A stretch of 39,144 nucleotides of DNA from Bigelowiella natans CCMP2755 (Eukaryota; Cercozoa; Chlorarachniophyceae). The stretch is from contig ADNK01001969.1 of NCBI GenBank assembly GCA_000320545.1, positions 1-39,144 of the forward strand, written 5' to 3'. The first letter of the stretch is position 1, and every line of letters starts with the position of its first letter. The notes under the pieces were generated by a model. That model did not search any database and was not told the origin of the DNA. It worked only from the letters and a program-made list of their open reading frames with translations. The position numbers and the translations under genes were made by a program. This document shows positions 19,860-30,756 of the stretch, piece after piece.

Positions 19860-20185
19860 TGTTGCGCGTAAGGTGTTCACAGGCCGAGGCGCTACGTGCA
19901 CAAGTAGGCAGGGGGGGGGAAAGGCACGTTTGCTTCCTTTTGAAGAGTTGTGTTTATTTTTATTAAAGATTATATTTTTATTAAATCGTGCACTGCGTAA
20001 TCATTCGCGAAGCTTTCGCGAATGCCGCCGCACGTGGGGCAGCACACTTCCGGTGTGCTGCCATGAGTCCCGCCGGAACCCACGTGCCCATGCTGTATTA
20101 ATATCTACGTTATCTATATTCTATATCCGCGACAACCCCTTTGTTGTCGCACGTGACTTGTGCCCGCGTAGTGGTACGCGCTACA
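19860..20185 (-). repeat. 5' LTR of the retrotransposon (right copy)
   Basis: 326 bp, TG...CA on the minus strand, with the same hairpins as the left LTR. Open frames on the plus strand of both LTRs are identical by copy and are not genes. Confidence 0.93.
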
Positions 20186-20703
20186 TTTGCCTTTGAATTC
20201 AAGTGAATGCGAGTCTTGACTTGAATCTTCAACCTTGAACCTTCTTCGAGCACTGTCCCCGCTGCGTTGAGCACCTTCTCACTCCGCTTTCCCAGCTAGC
20301 CAGCCACTTGAGGCTCGTCCAAACTTCCAGCAGTGCGTTCATGCAACGCGAACCTTGTCACGAAACCCAACGGCCACCGCGCACCTGTGTTCACGTCAAG
20401 CTGGCATGTTGGCATGGGCATGCAAGACTGTCTAGCTGTGTGTGCGTTGCAGCATTTTCACGTGTGTCTGATGAGACAGTCAATCACTTGGATTGCTAGA
20501 TTGCTTGTCTTGCATCGTCAATTGCGCGCGGCACGTGCAGTCATGTAGCTGATCGATGCACGCAATCACATTGCTAGATTTCATGAGCCACATTTCATTT
20601 GGTAACTGTGATTGCATTTCTTTCACTTGTTTTGCAGGCGCGATTTCATTAGCAGCAAATGAAGTTAGAACACAGTTTGATTTGATGGGAGACTACTAGC
20701 TTG
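20186..20703. other. Region between retrotransposon and MED13-like gene
   Basis: On the minus strand a frame from about 20294 down to 20186 is open, acid/basic-balanced and follows a possible acceptor. It runs into the LTR, and past the element the frame at 14132-13988 is compatible. It may be the displaced upstream half of an exon of the WW-domain gene. The rest of the segment shows nothing recognisable. Confidence 0.35.
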
Positions 20704-22804
20704 CTACCACAGGCATTGGTCAAAGGCATTCTTCATCTCCAAGACCGCCATCAGATGCATCGGGGGCTGTGAAATCGTCGCGGAGTCGGCCGTAGAAGAG
20801 GAGGAGAAGGAACTTGTTTTTGACCTCTCTCTCTCCGAGGCAATTGTGGGCATGGCAATTGCCGCAGAGAGCTGCGCCAAAGCCACCCACTGAGATGCAA
20901 TGCTCCTGCAGATTTCCATCGGTGACGGATGGTGACGCTGCTTTTCTGCATCTCCATGCACAATTTTGTATGTTTGGACAAGGGAGGTCAGGGTGGTGAT
21001 ATCTACGGAATCTTCCTTATAGTACGGTCTTCGATTCCTTAAGGCGCTTTCTGTCAGTATGAATCCAGGAATTTGCTGGGGCGAAAGCTGTGCGATGATC
21101 ACAGCCGAGTCTTTGTCCTTTCTCGTGTAGTCACGAATATATGCACGGTGACGGTGGTGATAAAATCTCGGAAGCAGGATGCCCCTGCCTTTTAGCGTGA
21201 CAGTAGAAGACCACGAGCTGAAGTCCTGCTTACTCCGACTGATCATAATAACATCACAACATGGTCAATACACTTACCACCACAATAAAAGTTCTACGAC
21301 CAAAGCGATAAGGTATAGTACATACGATAATAGTATAAATAACTAGCAGTTGCAGCATCCGTTTTGCGCGACCGAATGACATGCTGGTTTGGTAAAAACA
21401 AACATATCGAAGATAATTGCTCCTCGATAGAGAAAACTCAAAAATCATCGGTGAATTTTTGAGTCTTATCTTCTGTGATGTCAATCATTTCGTGGGAAAA
21501 ACTCCTCCTTAATTCTATTGATTTGCGATCGTGGACCACCACCTTCTCATCCGTAGAAACTGTATCGGGGAGATATCGTGCCTCCTGTTGCAGACCACCA
21601 GCGTAACAGCTTTCACTACACCAAATTTAGAGGTGCTGATGGGTGGGGATCTTTTCATCGTCGTCGCCGTTGTCGTCGAAGTGGATACAACGTCCATAGC
21701 AACGTCTTCAGGCTCTCCCTTACTGTTGCCCGTCTTCTTCTTTTTCTCATCGCCACTGTGGAAAAAGGCTCGGTCTGGGATCAGTCCTGATGTGCTCCTT
21801 AGTACAGCACTGATAGCATCAAGCTCTGATTTGGAAAAGAGCGGCGACATGCAGGCCACCACCACCTCAACACTCTGAGGCGAGAAGCTCATGTCAGCGA
21901 TGGTGTTGACGACACACTCTTCCCACAACCGTGCGAAGGCGCTAGATAGCCGTTGATGATGGTGATTATTGAGGCAATCGCTGCCGCTGTTATATTTCGT
22001 TTCGGTACTAAGTAATCCTTCCTCCATCTTCTCCGTTTGCTTCGAGCCTTCCTCCTCCTCTTCAATCGAAGCGGTGCGGAATATCGTCGCTTCAGCGTCA
22101 ATGCAAGCACCAAGAAGCACGCGTCGCTCTTGTTGTTGATTATTCGTTGCTCTCTTCCTTACGACAGTTTGACGGAGAAAACACAAGTGCAGTGTTGTAC
22201 TGCTTCCACTGCTGCTACCACTACCACTACCACTACCACTACCACTACCACCATTGTGCTGCTGCCGTTTTGACCCTCCTCCTCCTCCTCCTCCTTTCTG
22301 TTCCCAATCTAACGTCGACTTCAATCTGCTAGCAGAAGCATCATCCTTCTTTTCCTCATAGACATCGTTTTTGGGATGGTTGCCACCACCCTCTCCGTTG
22401 TTGCTATTGCTGCTCCTACTTTTCCTCTTCATTTTATTGTTGTGGATACTATCGTGGTTAAGAAGAACTTGACACTGCTCTGGCTTTAGCGATAACTCCA
22501 TTGCAGGCGTCTTCGTAAATGAGTGGCGGCGGAGAAGGGCATCCCCAAGCAAGTTTTCCCCTGAGATAAGATAAGGTGTTCATATGCGAAGGCATTCAAT
22601 CAATGCTAAAAACACTGCGCCTGTTAATGCGCGACACGACTATAATTGTGGTGTCAGAGGGAAATATTAGATTTTCCCATTTTCTACATCGATACCCATA
22701 ATCTCTTTTTAAAAGTTGTGAACTGATTGCTACTCGCTCGTTGTGAGTTGATACAGGATGCAGGAACAGTAAAACAAGTAACGGAGAAAAAAAGGGGGGG
22801 GGGG

Positions 22805-22849
<45 letters not shown>

Positions 22850-22941
22850 TGTAACATTTGTCTCTATGTGCCCTTTCGCTATCGTGAAAGCAATCGAAAC
22901 ACCAATTGAATCGTATCATCATTGCCAACGAGCAGCCAATA

Positions 22942-22984
<43 letters not shown>

Positions 22985-25900
22985 CAACAAACGTATACTC
23001 AACATACCAAGTTTAGCGGCAAGAGCAGTGAGGGGCGCATGGCGACAGGTGCTCGTGTACGAAGATAAGCTTGAGCGGAGAACGGGGCCTAGAGATAAAC
23101 GCGGCCGACTGCACACTTGTGAAGAGATCTTCTTCACGACCACATTCAACCCCGCCACCCAGGATGATGTTAGCGCCGGGTCGGAGCGTGGCTGCTGCTG
23201 CTGCTGCTGCTGCTGCTGCGACGACGATGGTGGAGATGATGACGATGATGATAGCATGAGCGCAAGGAGTTTGTAGAGGGTCGCTATGTCCTGCGCTCTG
23301 AGCGGTCTCTCAGGATGGTCGATAATGTAGAGCACGAGCGTTGCCTTTGGCGAGCCCGCCTTGAACGCCTCTGCCACCGACTCGAATACGGACCTGCGCA
23401 GTACCGCACCAAGAAAGGAGGAAAGCTCTCGGAGCACGCTGATGGTGTGGTGATGGTGTGGTGATGCAGGCCCAGCGCCTCCTCTGCTGCAAGGACGGGC
23501 TGTTGGCTGATGATGACCACCATGTGCAGAGGAGCCTGCAGATGTGGCTGCTGCGGCGCTCGTGGGTTTCCTTAGGCTGGCGTCGTTTTTCCCCTCAGTT
23601 TCATAGGGTTGCCGCCGTTCGTCAAGCAGCCTGAGGGCGATCCACTTGCACACTTCCAACCAGTACTGACAGCAGCCACTGTCGCTCTCATTAAAGGAGT
23701 TGGTGGTGTTTGTGGGGCGGGGTTTGAAATGGGAGGAGGAGGAGGTGGGGGCGGAAGCTGAAGCAAATGACGGGCTGCTGCTGCTAAGGAGAAAACGACG
23801 GGCTCCTCCTCCTCCTCCTCCCTCCCCCTCCCTCGTCGTCGTCGTCCTTCTACTGCACCGGAAGATTCGCTGGTCCTCAAATGGCCCCGGGGCGGTGCTC
23901 ACCAGAGGGGTGTGCGCTCCCATTCCGCACGCCGCGTACGCTTGATCGAGCTCTTGGAAGAAAGCGTGGATGCACCCAGCGGCGGCGGCGGCGGGCGGGC
24001 GCTTGTCGAGCAGGGTGGGGGCAGGAATGACCAGATACACGATGTCGCGTGATCCACCGACCGGTGCCAGGGTTGCTTTGTCCCAGCAACACACTTGTGC
24101 TGATGATACACGCACCCTCTCCCCCTCGTAGATGCTCACGAACTCTGCTTCCGTGAGCAGCGGGCTCTCGAGCCGCGCTTCCTCCTCCTCCTCCTCCTCC
24201 TCCTCCTCCTCTTCCTCCTCCCTCTCATCCCCCTCATCTCCTCCTCCGCAGCTACCGCCGCGCCTTTCCTCCCCCCCTTCCTTCCCCAAGAGGGAGATGT
24301 AGCTACCATTTGATGCTAGTACTGCTGCTGCTGCTTCTTCTTCTTCTTTCTTGTGCTGGTGCTGGCGGCGTTCCCCCCTCCTCCTCCTTGTCCGTATCTT
24401 GAGATCTAGCCGTGCACGAGCAGCTCTGCTGCTGCCGCTACCGCCGCCGCAAGGGTGGTAGCCATTGCGAACGTCCCCCCTTCCACTGCTATTACTAGTT
24501 CCATTCAAAAGCGATGATGACGCTTCGAGCAAATGGCGGCTGCAAAGAAATATCCTCTGCCATCTCTCGAGAGGCTGCTGCGGCTCCCCCCCCCCTCGCC
24601 GTTTATTTCTCTGTCGGCTTACACCGTGTGACCTATCGCTGCTCTCCTCCTCCCTCCTCTTCGCCGTAGCTCTCATCACCATGCCCCAGGTTAGGCTCCA
24701 AGGCGTTCTGCTGCATTATAGTTGAGAGCGAGGGCCATATCCTATGCATGATCGCTGCTGCCGCATCGGCATTTGACTCTTGGGCAGTAGGAGAGGAGCC
24801 ACTGTCTTCTATTCTTGACACTCCTCCTCCTCCTCCTCCTCCCCCTCCCCCCCCGCCGTTTAGCTTTGGACTTCTGCCCGCCATACTGCCACTATTACTA
24901 CTACTACTACTACTACTACTACTACCACTACTACTACTACTCCCAGCAGCGCCATTGGCTGCTCTGCTGCTGCCGCTGCTATGATTTGCCTGATCAGCCT
25001 TCGTGCTCTCGTTAATCTTATGATGGCCGCCAGTGTCTCCAAGGCCTTCGGCTGCAGCAGCAGCATCGAAACCGAGGCGGGTTCTCTTCTTGTGGTTTTG
25101 CGTCGCCATCGTCCCCCCCCTCCTCCGGGTCGGGGCAGGGCCGCTCCTAGCCAGCGTCCTCCGCATTTCCTCATAGCTCTCGAGATAGAAACCCTCCCGC
25201 TCGGGCATGTAGTAGGATGGGGAGCTTTTCGCCTTTGTCTTCTTATCTACGGTGCTGCTGCTATCGTTGGCGCCTCTGCTGCTACTGCTGCCGGCGCTGC
25301 GTGTTTCTGGTGGCTCCTGCATGATGACAATACGGGGCCGCTTAAAGCCCACGACGGCGACTGGCTTCTTCCTCAACAACATCGCATTGGGAGGGGCGAG
25401 AGCTTCTATTCCTCGAGCAGCAGTACCACCACCGCCACCACCACCGCGGTTTCTAATGTGATAACTGCTAGATTCCGACATCATCGAAGCGGACCACGGA
25501 GTGGCCGCCTTGCCGCTCGCACCAGTAGAACCGACCTGCTGCTGCTGAAACTGGCGTGTGTGGCTGTGACTGCTAGCACTCGCAAGTTGTTGTCCTCCGC
25601 CACCAGCAGCCCCTTTCCCATCCCCACCCCCACCCCTTTGCTGCAGCAGCAGTGCGAAGCCTGTGTTGGCGAGCCGCTCCTCTACGATAGAGCACTTATG
25701 CAGCACCGTGCTGCGACTGCGACGATGATCACGGCGCCGGTGGCGTGGTCGGTAGCGTGAATCATCGCTTCGGCGGGGGGATAATGCGTGCTGGGAATAC
25801 GCATTTTCGAGATGGGCGCGGGAAACTGCTTTCTTGGCCTCGTCGCGGTCGCCATCAATGCCGCTAGCGCCATCTCGATCACCGCCATTTTCAGTACCCC

Positions 25901-26359
25901 GGTGAATAATCTTCTGGGCGTCCCCGCTGCTGCTGTGATAGTGTGACGAAGAGCTTTGATGCTGCCGCCTATAAAACCACGTTCGAGCATGGAAGGAGGT
26001 GGAGGAAGGGGGGAAGGAGAGTAGGACATAAACGGATAATCGAAATGAAGCAGCATTTGTACTATTTGGTGCAATGGCTGATATCCATCGTCTGACCAGT
26101 AGTACAATCATCCAATAAAAGCACAACGCCAAAAATCACAACACGTCATGGGCATAATCATAAGTGCGTGCCACAAACGATGACGACGTGGCGGCGACGG
26201 TGACGACGAATGGCAGCAGGGATGTAAAAAGAGGGTTCTTGTACCCCCGCTTCCGTTGGTGGTGCTGCTGCTGCCTGAACTGCGCTCTCCTGCGTCCCAC
26301 GCCAACGATAACACGCAACTCGCACTCATCGAGTAGGAGAGTGCAATGAAGCTCTGGGT
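20704..26359 (-). CDS. MED13-like Mediator kinase-module subunit (C-terminal part), low-complexity rich
   Basis: Exons 24539-23008, 22560-21543 and 21238-20704 (TAG stop) join in phase through GTATGT/CTCAG and GTGGTG/ATCAG junctions. Upstream, exon 26359-26245 joins 25968 to about 24690 in phase; the join across 24690-24540 is unresolved. Similarity to MED13 is seen in three places: RDIVYLVIPAP plus HAFFQELDQAYAACGMGAHTP (the conserved region before the PIWI-like part); a central LHLCFLRQTV...RVLLGACID and FARLWEECVV block; and a C-terminus with QWVALAQLS followed by PMHLMAVLEMKNAF, matching the family's usual ending. MED13 links the CDK8 kinase module to core Mediator in the nucleus. The protein is inflated by poly-Ser, Gly, Glu, Gln and Ala runs encoded by triplet repeats. 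The N-terminal MED13 region was not identified. Confidence 0.6.
22797..22846. repeat. Poly-G plus GA microsatellite in MED13-like intron
   Basis: A run of about 11 G is followed by about 19 GA units. It lies in the intron between the exons ending at 23008 and starting at 22560. Confidence 0.9.
22943..22983. repeat. CA microsatellite
   Basis: A nearly uninterrupted CA array in the same intron as the GA array. Confidence 0.9.
24177..24222 (-). repeat. Coding CTC/GAG array (poly-Glu)
   Basis: A pure triplet array encodes a run of about 15 Glu on the minus strand within the MED13-like exon. Similar coding arrays occur at 22203-22250 (Gly/Ser) and 24893-24942 (Ser). Confidence 0.8.
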
Positions 26360-26703
26360 CTATAGGAAACACATAACAGCAGTCGCAATATTTACCAAAA
26401 ACGACAGGCAAACAGACGGAGGAGCCGGGGCGGACAGGAATACAACGAATGAACCACATACGCGTGGCAACGGCTATGATGATGCAATAACGAATCGCAA
26501 GACGTCGGTGAGAAAGGGATTGTGGGCGGAAGAACTCCGTCGCGCAGGATAGAGATTCTCACCGCGCTGCACTTAGGCAACAACCGTCGCTCTCTTAGCC
26601 CCATTGAATTTTATTCACATCACTATTTTTGCAAAGCACTACGATGCACTGCTGCGGCGCAAGCTGAGGCTTCTCCCCCGCCCTCTTCTATGCTCGAGCT
26701 GTA

Positions 26704-26705
<2 letters not shown>

Positions 26706-26756
<51 letters not shown>
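26706..26756. repeat. TC dinucleotide microsatellite
   Basis: About 25 uninterrupted TC units. No gene overlaps. Confidence 0.92.
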
Positions 26757-26759
<3 letters not shown>

Positions 26760-27594
26760 CAAACTATCCAAAAACATCATGACCTTTCGCTGTAAATTTC
26801 TCCTCCAGGGCTAAATCCAGGGCGACCAGTTTCTAGCATGCATATGACGGAGGGGGGGGGAGGTGGAGGAGGAGGGGGAGGAGGAGGGATGGAGAGAGCA
26901 ATACAAGGATCAGCTAACATTTGAGAACACATAACTACACAGGGTACAGACACATAAATACACACACAAACACGCATTGTACGTCACGTTGGGATTGTGT
27001 CTTCGAGGGTTTTGTGTGCTACTTGAAAAAGCAGTATCACATGCATTTCTCCGATCTGATGTTGACGTACCGGTAGAGTTTCGTCGGTTGATGTGGAAAG
27101 AGAAGCTGCTGAGAGAGGAAAGCTTATCTCTCCATCCTCCATCATCTTTGCATCACCACCATCTCTTCCCCTCATCCTTGCCAGCAGCGAGTCCCTTTTA
27201 GTCAGGGGGGGCGGGCATCAATTCAATCTCATAAGAGTCCCATGCAAAAATTGAGCAGCATTCGTACTTGGCTCGGGCACTTATTCAATTTAAATGCAAG
27301 CATTACCGACGTAAAAATTTTCCATGCCCTCAAAAAATAAATCGGAAAGAACTAACTGAAAGGAGGTGTTTAGATCGATACCAATTTGCAGATTCTTCCA
27401 GGCTGCCAGTGTTCTCTGCCGACACATCATACAGTCACAATGGAGTACGGATTACCCCGCTACTTTTGCAGGATAGAGATATCATCTTCTTGTAATCACC
27501 ATAGTTTAGACCTTCACCTTTCATTATGAGCTCAAACATCCACGCCCTCTTGCTCTGTATTGAGCACATGGTAGGTAAGACGCATATGTGTATA

Positions 27595-27597
<3 letters not shown>

Positions 27598-27624
<27 letters not shown>
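27598..27624. repeat. TA dinucleotide microsatellite
   Basis: A pure TA array flanked by TTTATA motifs, non-coding. Confidence 0.85.
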
Positions 27625-27631
<7 letters not shown>

Positions 27632-28850
27632 CTGAATAAAGAATCTTGCTCTTCAGAGAGATATGCTGTAGCGGAAACCTCTTCATCGATCCACGCCAGG
27701 TCCCCGAGTTCCTGATGACAAGATAGACGATTGGATTTTGAGGCAAGGCGACGGAGATATATCGACTATCATGCTGGGCAGCTAACCGCACATGGAGAGA
27801 TGCATGCCAAAAAAATTCTAGGTGGGTGCTATTCGATGTTATCAAGCAGCAAGAAACTCCTCCCTCTTACCTCTCTGTGGGGCTGTTGCTCGAAGTCAAA
27901 GCGACACCATCGCAGCTTCGACAAGCTCCCCTGATGAGAAATTACAGGAAGTAAGTGCACGTGCATGGGGCTCGATATTCACGCATCGATATCCACATCT
28001 TGTGGAACCAATTCATCATCGCGGTGATTTTTGGTGGTGTGTGAATCATCTCTGACTGGTGCCCCCTCAAGAAAGAATGCTTGTGTTTGAGGGGAGATAC
28101 GTAGGGTTATCGATTAGCACGCATTCGAGCTTGGGCCCATTTTTAATACAACCCACATCTCGTAGGAAAATATTGAAATATCGATGGCGGGTATGCGAGG
28201 GCTTTGTTGCATGCTTAGATGGAATGAAGCTTGTTTTAGCAGTAAGCGTGCAAGTATCATCGGAGTGTTGGTATCACGATCTTTTATCTCTAATATAGTC
28301 GCTCAACTTCCCTCCGCACGAAATAACATGCAAATTAGTATCATCCTTCGATGTGGGCACATTTTGTATGTTTGTTTCGCATGTGGACGGAGTACAATGT
28401 GAAAGAGGTTGCTCAGGAGCCTCGTGGGCGGCGGGTCCGCCATATTCCGCTGAGCCCAGAAGTGTTCCACTAAATCTGTTAAAATGATTTACATTTCATA
28501 CCTGCGACATCGAAAATTTGTTGTCATAAAGATATTTCCATCTTGACATGAGAGGCTCTCAGTCGTTATTTTCCTGCGACATGCCAAAGAAGTTGTCGTA
28601 CTTTATGGAAAGAACGGCTGCTCTTCAGAACAACCAAAAAAGAGGAAAGAGCCTACTGCTACGTCTTCGCCAGACAATTTTTTTTAGATCTTTACAGGGC
28701 TATTTGCTGCAGCATACCGCCAGGATTTGTTCAATGAATGTTTCCCACGGTTATATTAGTTATTAGTTCTGGGTGGAAGTTTTCTGTGTTAATTTTGATC
28801 TTAATCGAACTCTTTTGGCATTCAAATCAATCATTATTCATTCATTCGCG

Positions 28851-30046
28851 ATGAACGTATTCAGGAGGTTCGGAGCGATGGCCAGGGCACGTTGCTCTCC
28901 GCTGTTCAAGTCAGCTTTTAGCCGTGCCGGCGTCGGTGCGAGCGTTGGAATAAGCGGAGGGCTCTCCTGCTTAGCCATGCTCTCCTCAAAGAGAGGTTTT
29001 GCGTCGGCTGAGGCAGCGCCTGCGACGCTAAAACTGGCCCTGTGCCAGGTCCTCGTTGGCGAGGACAAGAAGGCAAATATTGCTGCTGCGAAAAAGGCGG
29101 TCGATGAAGCTAGCAAGAAAGGCGCAGAACTCATTGTGCTACCAGAAATTTGGAACGGTCCTTATGATACCTCGTGCTTCCCTGTTTACGCCGAGACGGT
29201 CCCAGGAAAGGGGGCAAGTGTGTCTGACAGCGCTACTGAGCCATCGACGAGCTTTCTCCTTTCTGCGGCCAAGTAATAAATTCTCGTTTTGGGAAATATC
29301 CACATCAAATCTAAAATCTCCCACCATTTTGTACGTTGTCGCTGCGACTTTTCAGGGAAAATAAGGTGTACCTAATCGGTGGCTCCATTTCTGAGAAAGG
29401 CCAAGATGGGAAAATTTACAACACGTGCATAATTGTGAACCCAGAAGGCGAAATCATAGGAAAGCACCGTAAAGTTCACCTCTTTGACATCGATGTTCCA
29501 GGGAAGATGACGTAATATTGAAAGGGGCCTCCCATTTCGCATCATCATCATCATCATCATCATCAAAGGGATTGTGTTGAATTATCCCTTCTCAGGTTCA
29601 AGGAGTCCGATACTCTTTCCCCAGGAAATACCACCACAACTTTCGACGCACCGTTCGGCAAGGTCGGCGTCGGAATCTGCTACGATATCCGCTTCCCAGA
29701 GTTAAGCATGCTGATGAGACGAGAGGGGGCTTCGATACTCATATTTCCAGGAGCGTTTAACATGACCACAGGACCAGCTCATTGGGAACTTCTTCAAAGA
29801 GCTCGAGCTGTTGACAACCAATGCTACGTAGCGGCAGCATCTCCAGCACGAAATCCAGAGGCTTCCTACCAGGCTTGGGGCCATTCTACTGTCGTGAGTC
29901 CTTGGGGGAAGGTGGTGGCAACCACGGACCATAATCCGAGCACTGTTTATGCAGAGATTGACTTGTCTGAAGTCGAGAAAATGAGAGAAAACATCCCAAC
30001 CTCAAAGCAGAAGAGGAACGACATGTATTCTTTGCAAGGGTTCTAA
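28851..30046 (+). CDS. NIT2: Omega-amidase / NIT2 (nitrilase superfamily), probably mitochondrial
   Basis: Exons 28851-29272, 29356-29511 and 29596-30046 give 342 residues with a TAA stop. All joins are phase-consistent with GTAATA donors and CTTTTCAG or CTTCTCAG acceptors. NIT2 hydrolyses alpha-ketoglutaramate and alpha-ketosuccinamate to the keto acid and ammonia. The nitrilase triad is complete: Glu99 in [12 protein letters not shown], Lys180 in [14 protein letters not shown], and Cys221 in [11 protein letters not shown]. The segments [20 protein letters not shown] and [11 protein letters not shown] are diagnostic of NIT2 rather than other branches. Relative to the roughly 275-residue animal enzyme there is an N-terminal extension of about 57 residues, rich in Arg, Ser and Ala and lacking acids, typical of a mitochondrial presequence. 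An in-frame ATG-less extension upstream was ignored; 28851 is the first good ATG. It is convergent with COQ7. Confidence 0.93.
29539..29565. repeat. CAT triplet repeat in NIT2 intron 2
   Basis: About nine CAT units lie in the 84-bp intron between exons 2 and 3. Length variation here could affect intron size without changing the protein. Confidence 0.85.
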
Positions 30047-30756
30047 TATGTCCACTATGTGCTCGTTTAGACAAATCACATGTGTGACACTGCGGTTGAA
30101 TGATCGAGTTATAAACCTATTAAACTAACATGAAGCAGCCTAGAAAAAATTACGTAATACGTAACTTAAGTTTGTGTCAATAAACGATGTCTAAATAATA
30201 CAGTAATGCTCATCATCACATGATATGTGCATAGTGTTAAATATCGCATTTTACGCTAACCTGGCAAAACGTAGCGTGAAAGATAATACATAGTTCCAAG
30301 CACTTATTCGATGGCATGCCAGCAAGCCATGCGCATCATGATGTAACAGCACACAACCGATCATAATGGCTTTTAGATAATATGTGTGAACGGCGTACGA
30401 TGCATAGCAAGAATTGAAATCGTTTGATCAATCGGATGCTTGGTGACCGTATCGTATGCACATTGTAATCTGTCGAAGTGAGCTCATCACACTATGGAGA
30501 ACTCGTTAAACTGTGCACTCCATCACTGTCATGTCATTCTTTACATTCTTTGAATGTGCGAGCTACATGTCGTACTGAGATTACTTTCATGCGCAATTAA
30601 GCCATGCAGGCACGCATGGCTGCGTTGCGTTTATATGTTTATTATGTGGTAAGATCTTTGCTGGGCATTCATCCACTGACGCACAGCGGTAAGTGGAACC
30701 ATCGTAGATTAATAAAACATTATTGTGGACATATATTGCACGCTTCACTGCTTCAA
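30047..30756. other. Convergent intergenic region between NIT2 and COQ7
   Basis: This holds the 3' ends of both genes. I see short palindromes such as TTACGTAATACGTAA near 30150 but no further gene. Confidence 0.6.
30179..30184 (+). terminator. Candidate polyadenylation signal for NIT2
   Basis: AATAAA lies 133 bp after the NIT2 stop codon, in the convergent intergenic region. Assignment by position only. Confidence 0.4.

Larger units (their letters stand above)
14133..20185 (-). mobile_element. Ty3/gypsy-type LTR retrotransposon, minus orientation
   Basis: The element is 6053 bp with 326-bp LTRs starting TG and ending CA. Internal order on the minus strand is PBS candidate, gag, CCHC knuckle, protease, reverse transcriptase, RNase H, integrase and polypurine tract. 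RNase H before integrase places it in the Ty3/gypsy group. The LTRs differ at one position (ten G then AA in the left copy, nine G then AAA in the right), so insertion was recent. Pol is interrupted by a one-base frameshift near 17025-17028 and by a 338-bp tandem duplication at 14834-15509, so this copy is probably not autonomous unless these are assembly errors. Flanking 5-mers (AAGCA left, TTTGC right) do not match, so no target-site duplication is visible. Confidence 0.9.
26360..28850. other. Long stretch without a supported gene
   Basis: The 5' part of the MED13-like gene must lie here or beyond, but I found no splice-supported exon. A minus-strand block at about 27020-27175 has protein-like composition but no recognisable domain. 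Microsatellites are present: TC at 26706-26756, TA at 27598-27624, and a G/A-rich run at about 26850-26890. The last 500 bp upstream of 28851 should hold the NIT2 promoter. Confidence 0.5.

Noticed and set aside
27435-28402. Short open frames on both strands
   Set aside because: No domain, splice or codon-use support; the minus one includes a TA microsatellite.
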